This document shows positions 17,019 through 25,171 of a stretch of DNA of 42,668 bases, one piece after another. The stretch's first letter is position 1. Each line of letters begins with the position of its first letter. The stretch comes from Deltaproteobacteria bacterium. GTDB taxonomy: Bacteria > Myxococcota_A > UBA9042 > DTJE01. Below the pieces are notes generated by a model. It saw only the letters and a list, made by a program, of their open reading frames with translations. It made no database searches and was not told the DNA's origin. The stretch covers positions 71,425 to 114,092 of the forward strand of contig JAKPTZ010000121.1 in NCBI GenBank assembly GCA_029555025.1, in the 5' to 3' direction. Position numbers and translations under genes: made by a program.

Positions 17019-17104
17019 TGGTGCGAGAGGGGGGACTCGAACCCCCACAGGAACTACCCTACTAGCACCTCAAGCTAGCGTGTCTGCCATTCCACCACTC
17101 TCGC
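17019..17104 (-). tRNA. tRNA-Leu (GAG)
   Basis: Read on the minus strand, the acceptor stem GCGAGAG (17098-17104) pairs with CTCTCGC (17023-17029) and is followed by ACCA, so the CCA end is encoded (17019-17021). The anticodon stem CTAGC/GCTAG closes a seven-base loop TTGAGGT giving anticodon GAG (leucine CTC/CTT). A long variable arm, as in class II tRNAs, and a T-arm with GGTTCGAGTCC are present. Length 86. Confidence 0.97.
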
Positions 17105-17149
17105 GTGGTCACAAAAGCGTGCGAATGCTATCAGTCGGAAAATTCGTTG

Positions 17150-17548
17150 TCAACGGGCTTCAGCAGGTGCGGCAGGGGCGGGTGCGGCTTCGGCAGGGGC
17201 TTCTTCGGCGGCGGCCGGCGCCGGCTGGGCACCTTCGGTCGCTGTCGGGGCTGCTGCGCCATCAGCCGTTTCCACCGGGGCGGCTTCCGCGGCCGGCGCT
17301 TCCGGAGCGGGCGGCTTCACGCCTTCTTCCGTCACAGTCGTGTTCTTCAGTTCGATGAACTTGTCCAGATTCTTCAGGTAGTCATTGCACTCGTCGTCGG
17401 CCGTCAGTTTGCCGGCCGCCTCGCAGGCAACCGTTTTCGGGGCCCTTTCGCAGACTTCCGTGGCGAGGTTGCGGCACGGATTGCGGCCGCACCCGGCGAT
17501 GGCCAGGGAAATGAATGCCGTAACAACGACAACGATGGATTTTTTCAC
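17150..17548 (-). CDS. Small lipoprotein with Ala/Pro-rich tail
   Basis: 132 aa. Signal and lipobox LAIAGC at the start, then a short Cys-rich region (CGRNPCRNLATEVCERAPKTVAC and ECNDYLKN), with four or more Cys that could form disulfides. From about residue 77 the chain is almost only Ala, Pro and Glu, a low-complexity tail likely to be extended in the periplasm or through the wall. Not recognised as a named family. It lies leftward between the tRNA-Leu gene and the Ser/Thr kinase gene, 132 bp downstream of the latter. Confidence 0.7.
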   Translation of the reverse strand: MKKSIVVVVTAFISLAIAGCGRNPCRNLATEVCERAPKTVACEAAGKLTADDECNDYLKNLDKFIELKNTTVTEEGVKPPAPEAPAAEAAPVETADGAAAPTATEGAQPAPAAAEEAPAEAAPAPAAPAEAR

Positions 17549-17680
17549 GTTGGATTCCTCCAGTCTTGACCCAAGTCTTGACCAATGATCAACCCGGCTT
17601 CAGGGCCGGACGCGGTGCCGCCCGCCCGTTTCGCCGCCGCCAGACATTACTACACTTCGCTTCAAAAGGCTTGAAGATTA

Positions 17681-18805
17681 TCAGGCCGACCACGGCATGG
17701 CCAGCAGCAGCGCGACTATCGATGCCAGCAGCACGGCCCCCGTCAGCACCCTGTAAGTCTGTATCGTCAATCCCGACACCGGGACGGAGGGCATCGACCT
17801 GCTCAGCATGGATGAGGCTGTGGGTCGTGGTTCCGGGCCCGGAACTGGCGCGGTTTGTTCCTTTGCCTTCTTTCGCCCCGAGGGTGCTTTCGATGCGCGG
17901 GTCACCATTCCCGCAAGCAACTCGCGGCCATGGCCGTCGAAGTCCGGAACCGCCGCGGCCAGGGCCTCCCTGAATTCCCTCGCGGTCTGGAATCGATCCT
18001 GAATTCTCGCACAGGTGGCCTTCAGGATGATTTCCCTGATTTCGTCCGGGCATTCCAGGGCCTTGACCGACTCCGGCTTCAGTCCTTCCTCGGCCCGCGC
18101 CAGAACCGCTATGGTGTCCCCTGTTCCGAACGCCGACTGTCCCGAAAGCGCGGCGAAGAGCGTAAGGCCGGCCGCAGCAATGTCCGATCGTCCGTCCAGC
18201 GGCTTGCCGGCCGCCTGTTCCGGACTCATGTACGAAACCTTCCCCTTGACGATGCCGGCGTTCGTGAAAGATTCCCTGAACTGCCCGGTCGCGATTCCGA
18301 AGTCTCCGATTTTCGCCCTGCCGGATCGGTCGATCATGATGTTCTGCGGGCTTATGTCGCGATGCACGATTCCCAGCGAGCGCCCCTTCTCGTCCTTGAC
18401 CGCGTGGACATATTCCAGGCCCTGCAGCACGTCGCACATGACGCATGCCGCCGCGGAAAGCGGAAGCGGCCTGGCGGCACGGGCGGCGCCAGGCTTTATG
18501 AGTGTTGAAAGGTTGCAGCCCTCGACGAATTCCATCGCCATGAAATAGTGGTTTTCGATCTGTCCAAAGTCTGTTACGCCGATTACGTTGGGATGGCTGA
18601 GCCTGGCGCCAATCCTGGCTTCGTCGATGAACATGCGGACGACGTCGCTTCCGGCCCCGAAATCAGGGTGAAGAAGCTTGACCGCCGCAAGCTTTTCGAA
18701 GCCCATCGGTCCGGTGTTCTTGGCCTTGTATACAGTGGCCATTCCACCAGTGCCGATCTCCTCCAGAAGAACGTACCTGTCCAGCTTCAGAATTGGTTCC
18801 GCCAT
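17681..18805 (-). CDS. Membrane-anchored Hanks-type Ser/Thr protein kinase
   Basis: 374 aa. A full eukaryotic-like kinase domain, residues about 10-275: glycine loop IGTGGMATVYKA, ATP-binding Lys43 in AAVKLLHP, Glu62 in the C-helix, HRDISPQN with catalytic Asp150, metal-binding DFG at 168-170 and the SPEQ at 193-197. A basic linker follows and one membrane segment near the C terminus (about 351-372, YRVLTGAVLLASIVALLLAM) with only a few residues after it, so the kinase faces the cytoplasm and no extracellular sensor domain is present. It is divergent to the TPR/FHA cluster starting at 18956, and the FHA protein there is a natural reader of phosphothreonine, so a functional link is possible. 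Confidence 0.93.
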   Translation of the reverse strand: MAEPILKLDRYVLLEEIGTGGMATVYKAKNTGPMGFEKLAAVKLLHPDFGAGSDVVRMFIDEARIGARLSHPNVIGVTDFGQIENHYFMAMEFVEGCNLSTLIKPGAARAARPLPLSAAACVMCDVLQGLEYVHAVKDEKGRSLGIVHRDISPQNIMIDRSGRAKIGDFGIATGQFRESFTNAGIVKGKVSYMSPEQAAGKPLDGRSDIAAAGLTLFAALSGQSAFGTGDTIAVLARAEEGLKPESVKALECPDEIREIILKATCARIQDRFQTAREFREALAAAVPDFDGHGRELLAGMVTRASKAPSGRKKAKEQTAPVPGPEPRPTASSMLSRSMPSVPVSGLTIQTYRVLTGAVLLASIVALLLAMPWSA

Positions 18806-18889
18806 GGTTGCCCCGGAAGAATCGAGTCACTCACCACGGATTGTGCGTCGGAACACCCGCATCAGTCAAAGATTCGACCGTCCTCCGGG

Positions 18890-18917
18890 TTGACAGTATT
18901 GATTGATCTGCAATAAT
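18890..18917 (+). promoter_or_regulatory. Sigma70-like promoter of the TPR/FHA cluster
   Basis: TTGACA at 18890-18895 (perfect -35), a 16-base spacer, then AATAAT at 18912-18917 (5/6 of the -10). This is about 39 bases before the start codon of the first cluster gene, and it lies in the intergenic region between the divergent kinase and that gene. Confidence 0.6.
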
Positions 18918-18955
18918 GCTGACAACCCGGTCCTTCTATTAAGTGGGGTCTTAAC

Positions 18956-20518
18956 ATGCGCGGTTTTCCGAAATTCGCGGTATCGACCTTTGTCGCAGGC
19001 CTTGTCATCTCCCAGTGCGCCTTCGCTGCGTCTGAGCCTGATGCCTTCGACGTGGTCGTGAACGAAGGAAAGAAGCTTTCCTCACAGGGACGCTATGTTG
19101 ACGCGGCCCTCGTGTTTGAAAGGGTTCTTTCACAGGGTAACGAATCCCAGGCCGCCTATCAGGAAGCACAGTACGAAATGGGCGTTGCCCTGTTCCTGCT
19201 GGGCCTGCCTGTGGCGGCGTTCACATACTTCGATCGTGTCGGTGAAGTCGGCGAGAGTCATGTAAGGTACATCGAGACCCTTCCGTGGCTTGTCAAGGTT
19301 CATCAGACCCTTCCCGGTGAGACAAGCTCGCTGCTCAGGATGGCTTCCTATCCCCCCGCGGCCTATCCGCCCGAGTCGGCCGATGAAATCAGCTTCAACG
19401 TGGGCCAGTACTTCTATTACACCGGAAATCTCAACCAGGCGCTTGAAAGTCTTATGCGGGTGAGCACCGCCGTGCCGGAGCTTTACGTGAAGGCGATGTA
19501 CTTCAAGGGCGTCGTTTTCGTCCGGCGCAACGACGCGCGCGCGGCGGCCTCGACCTTCCAGGAGGTTCTTGCATACCTGGATCGCTATGACGTCCCGAAC
19601 GGTGAAAGGTACCGGGTGATGGCGAACCTTGCCACGGCACGTGTTTTCTATTCCGTCGGCCAGTCAACGCCGGCCGAATTCAAGACGGCCATCAAGTATT
19701 TCGATCGCGTTCCCGACAGTTCCGAGTACTGGCTGGACAGTCTTTTCGAGAAGTCCTGGGCCTATTTCATGGATGGAAACTACGCAAGGGCGCTCGGCAA
19801 CCTGATTACCGTCAGTTCTCCCTACTTCGAGGAGGAGTACTACCCGGAGGCGAACGTCCTGCGGGCGGTCATCTTCTTCATGAACTGTCTTTATGACGAG
19901 GCGCTCCAGACGGTCGATCCGTTCTATAAGGAATACTACGACATCAGCAAGGAACTGCGGCGCGTCCTCGCCAAGTACGAGGATCCGGCATCTTTCTATC
20001 AATACCTGGCGTCGCTTTCGAAGACCGGTGGAAGTGCCTATTCGGTCAAGGTCAAGAAGATTTTCAACGCGGCGCTGGCCGATCGCAAGCTTCGGCGCCT
20101 CTTCGGATACGTCGTTGCAATCAATAATGAAATCACAAGGTTGGATGACATGGGCAAGAAGTCCGGCGCTTCGGCGCTTGCGGACTTCCTGGTTCCCGAA
20201 CTGGAGTCTTACAGGTCGTTGACGATTGCCGAGGCCGGACAGCTTGCGCGTGAACGTCTGGAGCGCATGAGCAAGGAGCTTCGCGAGCTCCTTTCCCAGG
20301 CCCTGAAGGTTCGTTTTGAGTCGCTCAACGCCCAGAAGGGCATCCTGGGCGAAAACTTCAGGCAGGAGCAGCTTGCCGCGGCGCAGGCCGGCAGTGACGG
20401 CGGAAGCATCAAGATCGATGAAGAGCACCAGCTCTGGCCGTGGAACGGCGAATACTGGAAGGATGAACTTGGTTCGTATTATTACCCGATTAAGTCGGTT
20501 TGCGGTAATCAGCAGTGA
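18956..20518 (+). CDS. Exported TPR protein, Glt/Agl-like
   Basis: 520 aa. A cleavable signal peptide (about 1-24, ending AFA-A) precedes a long TPR-type helical solenoid: repeated pairs such as GRYVDAALVFERVLSQ, YEMGVALFLLGLPVAAFTYFDRVGEV, VKAMYFKGVVFVRRNDARAAASTFQEVLAY and FEKSWAYFMDGNYARALGNLITV. The C terminus is helical with a coiled-coil-like stretch. Periplasmic or outer-membrane-associated assembly partner is inferred, as for the TPR proteins of the myxobacterial gliding cluster. It is the first gene behind the promoter at 18890-18917 and is followed, after 66 bp, by the 1408-residue TPR protein. Not identical to any single named protein on the evidence available. Confidence 0.8.
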   Translation: MRGFPKFAVSTFVAGLVISQCAFAASEPDAFDVVVNEGKKLSSQGRYVDAALVFERVLSQGNESQAAYQEAQYEMGVALFLLGLPVAAFTYFDRVGEVGESHVRYIETLPWLVKVHQTLPGETSSLLRMASYPPAAYPPESADEISFNVGQYFYYTGNLNQALESLMRVSTAVPELYVKAMYFKGVVFVRRNDARAAASTFQEVLAYLDRYDVPNGERYRVMANLATARVFYSVGQSTPAEFKTAIKYFDRVPDSSEYWLDSLFEKSWAYFMDGNYARALGNLITVSSPYFEEEYYPEANVLRAVIFFMNCLYDEALQTVDPFYKEYYDISKELRRVLAKYEDPASFYQYLASLSKTGGSAYSVKVKKIFNAALADRKLRRLFGYVVAINNEITRLDDMGKKSGASALADFLVPELESYRSLTIAEAGQLARERLERMSKELRELLSQALKVRFESLNAQKGILGENFRQEQLAAAQAGSDGGSIKIDEEHQLWPWNGEYWKDELGSYYYPIKSVCGNQQ

Positions 20519-20584
20519 CCTCGGCGTCGCCCTGACAGCTCGGATTTGGATCGGCCGCTGCGCCGGTTCAGACGGAGGATTTGT

Positions 20585-23500
20585 ATGATGGGTCATACAG
20601 GCATCAGGCTTCTGGCGGCTGTGGCCGCTTCCTTCCTGGCCGCCGCGGCCGGATATTCCGTGACGGCCAGCGCGCAGGTAGCCAGGGAGAAGTCGGTTCA
20701 GACGTTTTCCCTTTCCGATGATGGCGCGCCTGGCGGATCCTCCGTCCTGGAGATCCTGAAGACCGAGGATCAGGAAAAGGGGGCCAAGCCCCTTGGCGTC
20801 GAGGGCATTCAGAGCCGACCCAAGGCCATGGCCGATGAAAAGCTGGAAGCGTCCATTGCCACGCTGAATGACCTGATCGAGGAGGCCGACGACGACGACC
20901 CGAGCAAGCCGGAATACCTTGCAAGGCTTGGCGAGGTCTATTGGGACAAGGCCGAAAACTTCTTCAACAAGGCGCAGGGCGACCAGATTACTTCCAGGCT
21001 TCGTTCGGCAATCGACTCGAAGGACGACGCCACCATCCAGAAGATCGAGGCCGAAAGGGCCGACCTCATGGAGCAGCGCGCATACTGGCAGATGGAGTCG
21101 GTTAACGCCTACAGGCGTGTCGTTGATAACTTCCCCGAGTATCCCGCACTTGACGAGACTCTGTATTACCTGGGTTTCGCGCTTGTCCAGATGGGCAAGC
21201 AGGCAGATGCCTATCCCTACTTCGCGCGTCTGGTCCGTGAATCGCCAAACAGTCAGTACGTCCCTGACGCCCTTCTGAACATCGGCGAGTACTACTTCAA
21301 TGTCGGCCAGATGGAAGATGCCCTGAAGATCTACACCGAGGTCGAGAATTTCAAGGATTCGACCGCCTATGGACTGGCAATCTACAAAAAGGGCTGGTGC
21401 TTCTTCAACCTGGCGCGTCATGAAGAGGCCATGAATCAGTTCCTGGTCGTCATCGATTACACCGGCACCGAACAGGCCGCCAAGAGCGGTTACGGCCGCC
21501 AGTTGCTCAAGGAAGCCCAGCGCGACCTGGTCATGGCGTACTCAAGCCTGCCGGACGGCTCCCCCGACAGCGCGATCAGGGTCTTCAAGGCGATCTCCCC
21601 GGACGGTTACATGGATCTGGCCATCAAACTGGCCGAGGGCTACGCCAGCCAGGGTGATTTCCAGAAGTCGACCAGGCTGTACAAGAACATCATTGCGGAA
21701 TACGCCTCCAGGCCCGATGCATGGAAGGTCGTCCAGTTCCAGCGTGAGATTTTCGAGAACGTCTATCGCGCCGCCGTCAAGAAGGAAGTGGTCGAGGAGG
21801 CGCGCCGTCTTATCGGGTTGCTGGACAAGTTCCGCGCGGTGGCTCCGAAGGATCAGATTCAGCCGGAACTGGTTCGCGTCGAGGAGCTGATCCGCGTCGT
21901 GGCGACCACCTACCACAACGAGGCCCGCAAGACGATGGAGGATGCGACCCTGGAATTCACGCATCATCTATATAATGAATATCTGCGGCTGTTCCCGGAT
22001 GCCGAGAAGTCATTCACGATTCTCTATAACTACGCATTGCTGCTCCAGGATATCGGAAAGTTCGAGCTGGCCGCGGAAAGGTTCAGCCAGGTCGTGGCCG
22101 CCCGTCCCAGCGACCCCCTGGCGGACGACGCCGCGCACGCCGCGGTTTCGGCGTATCACAAACTGCTCGAGAATCAGCCTAACCGGGCCAAGTCCGAAGA
22201 TACGACCGACACCGAACCGAAGGAAATTCCTGAATTCGAACAGAAGCTTATCGCCGCGTCCGACACCTATCTGAAAATGGCCAAGCCGGATTCACCCAAC
22301 GTGGTCGAGACCAGGTTCGTCAGGGCAATGGCATATTACAAGTACAACCACTTCGAGGAGGCCGCCGCCGGGTTCACCGACATCATTTCGAGGGATCCAG
22401 ACCACGTGAACGCGCCAGACGCCGCCCGCCTCCTGCTTTCGTCCCTGGCCCTGATGCGCGATATTCCGCGGCTGAACGCGGCCGTTGACACGATTCAGGT
22501 TCAGCCGGCCCTGATGACCGGCGAGGTGCCCGAGATCATCAGGAAGATTAACGAGCGGAAGGACTTCAATGCCTGCTTCGAATTCGAGAAGAAGGGCCAG
22601 TACAGTCGGGCCGCCGAGTGCTTCCTTGCGTACGTGGCCAAGTTCCAGTCAACGCCGTTGAAGGATTCGGCCCTTATCAATGCCGCAAACAATTTCTTCA
22701 AGGCCCGCCGGGTCGAGGATTCCCTGAAGGTCAACGAGCAGCTCGTCAACGAGTTCCCGAATTCCGATCTCGGCAAGCGTGCTCTTTACAACATTGCAGA
22801 CACGTATCGCCGCCTGGCCGTCTATTCCGAGGCCGCGCGCATTTACGAGACTTTTGTCGACAATTACCCGAATCACGAACTTACCGAGGAAGGGTTGCGG
22901 TTCGCGACGATGCTGCGAACCGGTCTGGGAGACAACGACCAGGCAATCAAGGATTTGCGCAAGTACATAAAGTTGTTCCCGAAGTCGGAACACATCGCGG
23001 GCATCGCAATCGAGATCGCCGCAATCCTTTCCAAGCAGGGCAAGCATTCCCAGGCCATCGCCGAGTACAACGCATACATCAAGAAATATGGACAGAGCGG
23101 CGGTCCCGACCGCCTGCTGCTGGCGAACCTGAAGATCGCCCAGGCCTACGGGAAGATGGGTGGATACAAGAATTACGTGGCTTCCCAGCAGGCGTACGAC
23201 AAGACCATCGCCGTGTATGACACGATGTCGGACGAAGTGAAGCAGAAGGTTTCTCCAATCGGCCTCGCGTCGGTCGCCGAGGCGATGTTCGTCAAGGGCG
23301 AGGGCGTGCTTGACAAAATGCGGGCAATCAAGCTCTCGGGCAACATGAACGTGGTTACCGATCAGATTGCATCCAAGCTGGCCCTTGCCGAGGAGGCGAT
23401 GAAGATCTTCAACACGGTTGAAGCCTTCGGTCAGCCCAACTGGACGATTGCGGCGTTTTCAAGGAAGGGCTTCGGCTTCCAGGAACTGGCCGAAACGATT

Positions 23501-24811
23501 GAGAACACGCCGGCGCCAAGAGGCCTGAGCGAGACCCAGAAGCAGTTCTATCAGGAAGGTCTTGGCCAGCGGGCCATCCCGATCTGGGAGAAGGCGAAGG
23601 ATTCGTATCGCGAGTGCATCCAGCTCGCCCAGGAACTCAAGTGGTACAACAAGTACTCGGAAGAGGCCGAGGACGCATTGATGAAGCTGGATCCCGAGTT
23701 CAGAACGCTTGCCGACCTGCGTCCCCGTCCCGAGATCTATTCTGTCAACAATGGACGGATGACCTTCCTCGCCGAGAAGGAGGGAATGGATCCGCCGAAG
23801 TGGTCGGATGCCAACCTCGAGCAAAGGGTCCGCCAGGGCGCCGAGGCAGCCGACGCAACGCCTGAAGCCCTTTACAACATGGGTGCGCTGCTGAAGGGAA
23901 GGGCCAGGCTTGCCGAATCCCGAAGCTGGTTCGAGAGGGCGGCGGCGGCAAGGGCCGATTTCGACAAGGCGATTGCGGCAATCGGGTTCGTGCTGGCCCA
24001 GGAGGGGCGGATCTCCGAGGCCGAGGCCCAGTTCAAGGCCGCGTTGAAAATTGACCCGGCAAACGCCATAGCCAACGCGTTCTATGCGGCGCGCGCACTG
24101 TCGAAGCGCAGCTTCACCGAGGCCATCAACCTGGCGCGCGACGGACTGGTTTCCGATCCCGACAGCCGTGACGCGTACGCGGTTCTTGGCGCGGCATACC
24201 TTGAGATGGGGCTTATCGATGCCGGCCTTCTGGTTGCGAGAAACGCGATTTCGCTGGATCCGACGGACGGCCAGATCCAGAACCTGATGGCTATCATGTT
24301 TGGCAGGCAGAATGAAGTCCGCCAGGCCGTCAAGATGTTCTCCAAGGCCACCCAGGATGCGCCCGAACTTTACGACGCGTGGATGAACCTGGGCCTGGTG
24401 ACCCTCGCATACAAGGATCTGAAGACCGCCGGCGACGCATTTGATCGTGCTCTGGCCCTGAAGCCTGCCAGCAGGGATGCCCGACTCGCCAAGGCTGTCG
24501 TGCTGCGTGGCGGCAACCAGGGTGACGCCGCGATGAAGATCCTGAAGGAACTGGAATCCGAAGGCCAGGATCCCGATGTTCACTTCAATCTGTGCCTTGT
24601 GTATCAGGAAAACCTCTCGCGGGAGGAGGACGCGCTTGATGAATGTGGTAAGTTCCTTTCCCTTATTCCCGCGGATCACCCCAAGCGGAAGGAAGTTTCG
24701 CGCAGGATTGAGGGCATCCGGATCACCATCGAGGCGTTGAAGGATTCACCGCCGCCGGCCCCGGAGCCGCCGGCCACTGAACCGGCCGTTGGGCAGGATA
24801 CTGCGAATTAG
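20585..24811 (+). CDS. Very large exported TPR protein, AgmK/AgmU-like
   Basis: 1408 aa from the ATG at 20585, with GGAGG at 20574-20578; a second ATG follows directly at 20588. The signal peptide ends about ASA-Q (residue 30). Most of the chain is TPR-type repeats, with typical units such as YLGFALVQMGKQADAYPYFARL, IGEYYFNVGQMEDALKIYTE, NIADTYRRLAVYSEAARIYE and, in the C-terminal third, GAAYLEMGLIDAGLLVARNAI and NLGLVTLAYKDLKTAGDAFDRAL. The last 30 residues are Pro-rich. In myxobacteria, large TPR proteins of this kind (AgmU/GltD, AgmK/GltI) span the periplasm in the gliding machine; the likeness here is by architecture and context, not a demonstrated orthology. Second gene of the cluster. 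Confidence 0.82.
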   Translation: MMGHTGIRLLAAVAASFLAAAAGYSVTASAQVAREKSVQTFSLSDDGAPGGSSVLEILKTEDQEKGAKPLGVEGIQSRPKAMADEKLEASIATLNDLIEEADDDDPSKPEYLARLGEVYWDKAENFFNKAQGDQITSRLRSAIDSKDDATIQKIEAERADLMEQRAYWQMESVNAYRRVVDNFPEYPALDETLYYLGFALVQMGKQADAYPYFARLVRESPNSQYVPDALLNIGEYYFNVGQMEDALKIYTEVENFKDSTAYGLAIYKKGWCFFNLARHEEAMNQFLVVIDYTGTEQAAKSGYGRQLLKEAQRDLVMAYSSLPDGSPDSAIRVFKAISPDGYMDLAIKLAEGYASQGDFQKSTRLYKNIIAEYASRPDAWKVVQFQREIFENVYRAAVKKEVVEEARRLIGLLDKFRAVAPKDQIQPELVRVEELIRVVATTYHNEARKTMEDATLEFTHHLYNEYLRLFPDAEKSFTILYNYALLLQDIGKFELAAERFSQVVAARPSDPLADDAAHAAVSAYHKLLENQPNRAKSEDTTDTEPKEIPEFEQKLIAASDTYLKMAKPDSPNVVETRFVRAMAYYKYNHFEEAAAGFTDIISRDPDHVNAPDAARLLLSSLALMRDIPRLNAAVDTIQVQPALMTGEVPEIIRKINERKDFNACFEFEKKGQYSRAAECFLAYVAKFQSTPLKDSALINAANNFFKARRVEDSLKVNEQLVNEFPNSDLGKRALYNIADTYRRLAVYSEAARIYETFVDNYPNHELTEEGLRFATMLRTGLGDNDQAIKDLRKYIKLFPKSEHIAGIAIEIAAILSKQGKHSQAIAEYNAYIKKYGQSGGPDRLLLANLKIAQAYGKMGGYKNYVASQQAYDKTIAVYDTMSDEVKQKVSPIGLASVAEAMFVKGEGVLDKMRAIKLSGNMNVVTDQIASKLALAEEAMKIFNTVEAFGQPNWTIAAFSRKGFGFQELAETIENTPAPRGLSETQKQFYQEGLGQRAIPIWEKAKDSYRECIQLAQELKWYNKYSEEAEDALMKLDPEFRTLADLRPRPEIYSVNNGRMTFLAEKEGMDPPKWSDANLEQRVRQGAEAADATPEALYNMGALLKGRARLAESRSWFERAAAARADFDKAIAAIGFVLAQEGRISEAEAQFKAALKIDPANAIANAFYAARALSKRSFTEAINLARDGLVSDPDSRDAYAVLGAAYLEMGLIDAGLLVARNAISLDPTDGQIQNLMAIMFGRQNEVRQAVKMFSKATQDAPELYDAWMNLGLVTLAYKDLKTAGDAFDRALALKPASRDARLAKAVVLRGGNQGDAAMKILKELESEGQDPDVHFNLCLVYQENLSREEDALDECGKFLSLIPADHPKRKEVSRRIEGIRITIEALKDSPPPAPEPPATEPAVGQDTAN

Positions 24812-24892
24812 CGGTTATCCACGGGTGCTGTCAAAGGCTCCCGTTGTGTTTTTGGGTTCGCGGGATTACGATTTGCGCCAGTGAGGTGCTTC

Positions 24893-25156
24893 ATGAACAG
24901 GCTGCTGCTTTGGGTCGCCGCTGCAATGGTTTTTCAGGCGGGTGTTTTTGTTTCGGGTGCCGTCGTGGCCCAGAACAAGGATGCCAAGCCGACCGCCGTT
25001 GAGGAGATGAGTTTCGAGGGCGACCTTGTCGAGGCGCAGTTCCTGCGACCCGACCAGGGCGTTACCGAGGCGCTTCTTCGGAAGAAGAGATCCAGTCTGA
25101 TTAAGTTACGAACCGACTTCGTTGACGAAATACTCAAGTCCGCCGAGGACCTTTAA
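24893..25156 (+). CDS. Small exported protein of the TPR/FHA cluster
   Basis: 87 aa from the ATG at 24893 with GAGG at 24883-24886. Signal peptide about 1-27 (ending VVA-Q). The mature part of about 60 residues is charged, with a first strand-like segment (FEGDLVEAQFLRPDQGVTEALL) and a closing helix-like part (KLRTDFVDEILKSAEDL). A small protein of this shape, with a G-x-V...P start and a L-x-x-x-F-V-x-x-I-x-x-S end, sits beside AgmX/PglI-type genes in myxobacterial genomes as I recall; this would need a search to confirm. Between the large TPR gene and the FHA gene (15 bp), so probably translated with them. Confidence 0.65.
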   Translation: MNRLLLWVAAAMVFQAGVFVSGAVVAQNKDAKPTAVEEMSFEGDLVEAQFLRPDQGVTEALLRKKRSSLIKLRTDFVDEILKSAEDL

Positions 25157-25171
25157 GCATCCGGGGGTGCC

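Noticed and set aside
24815-24823. TTATCCACG, a near match to a DnaA box
   Set aside because: A single copy between two cluster genes with no other boxes, AT-rich unwinding region or dnaA/dnaN gene; chance is enough to explain it.
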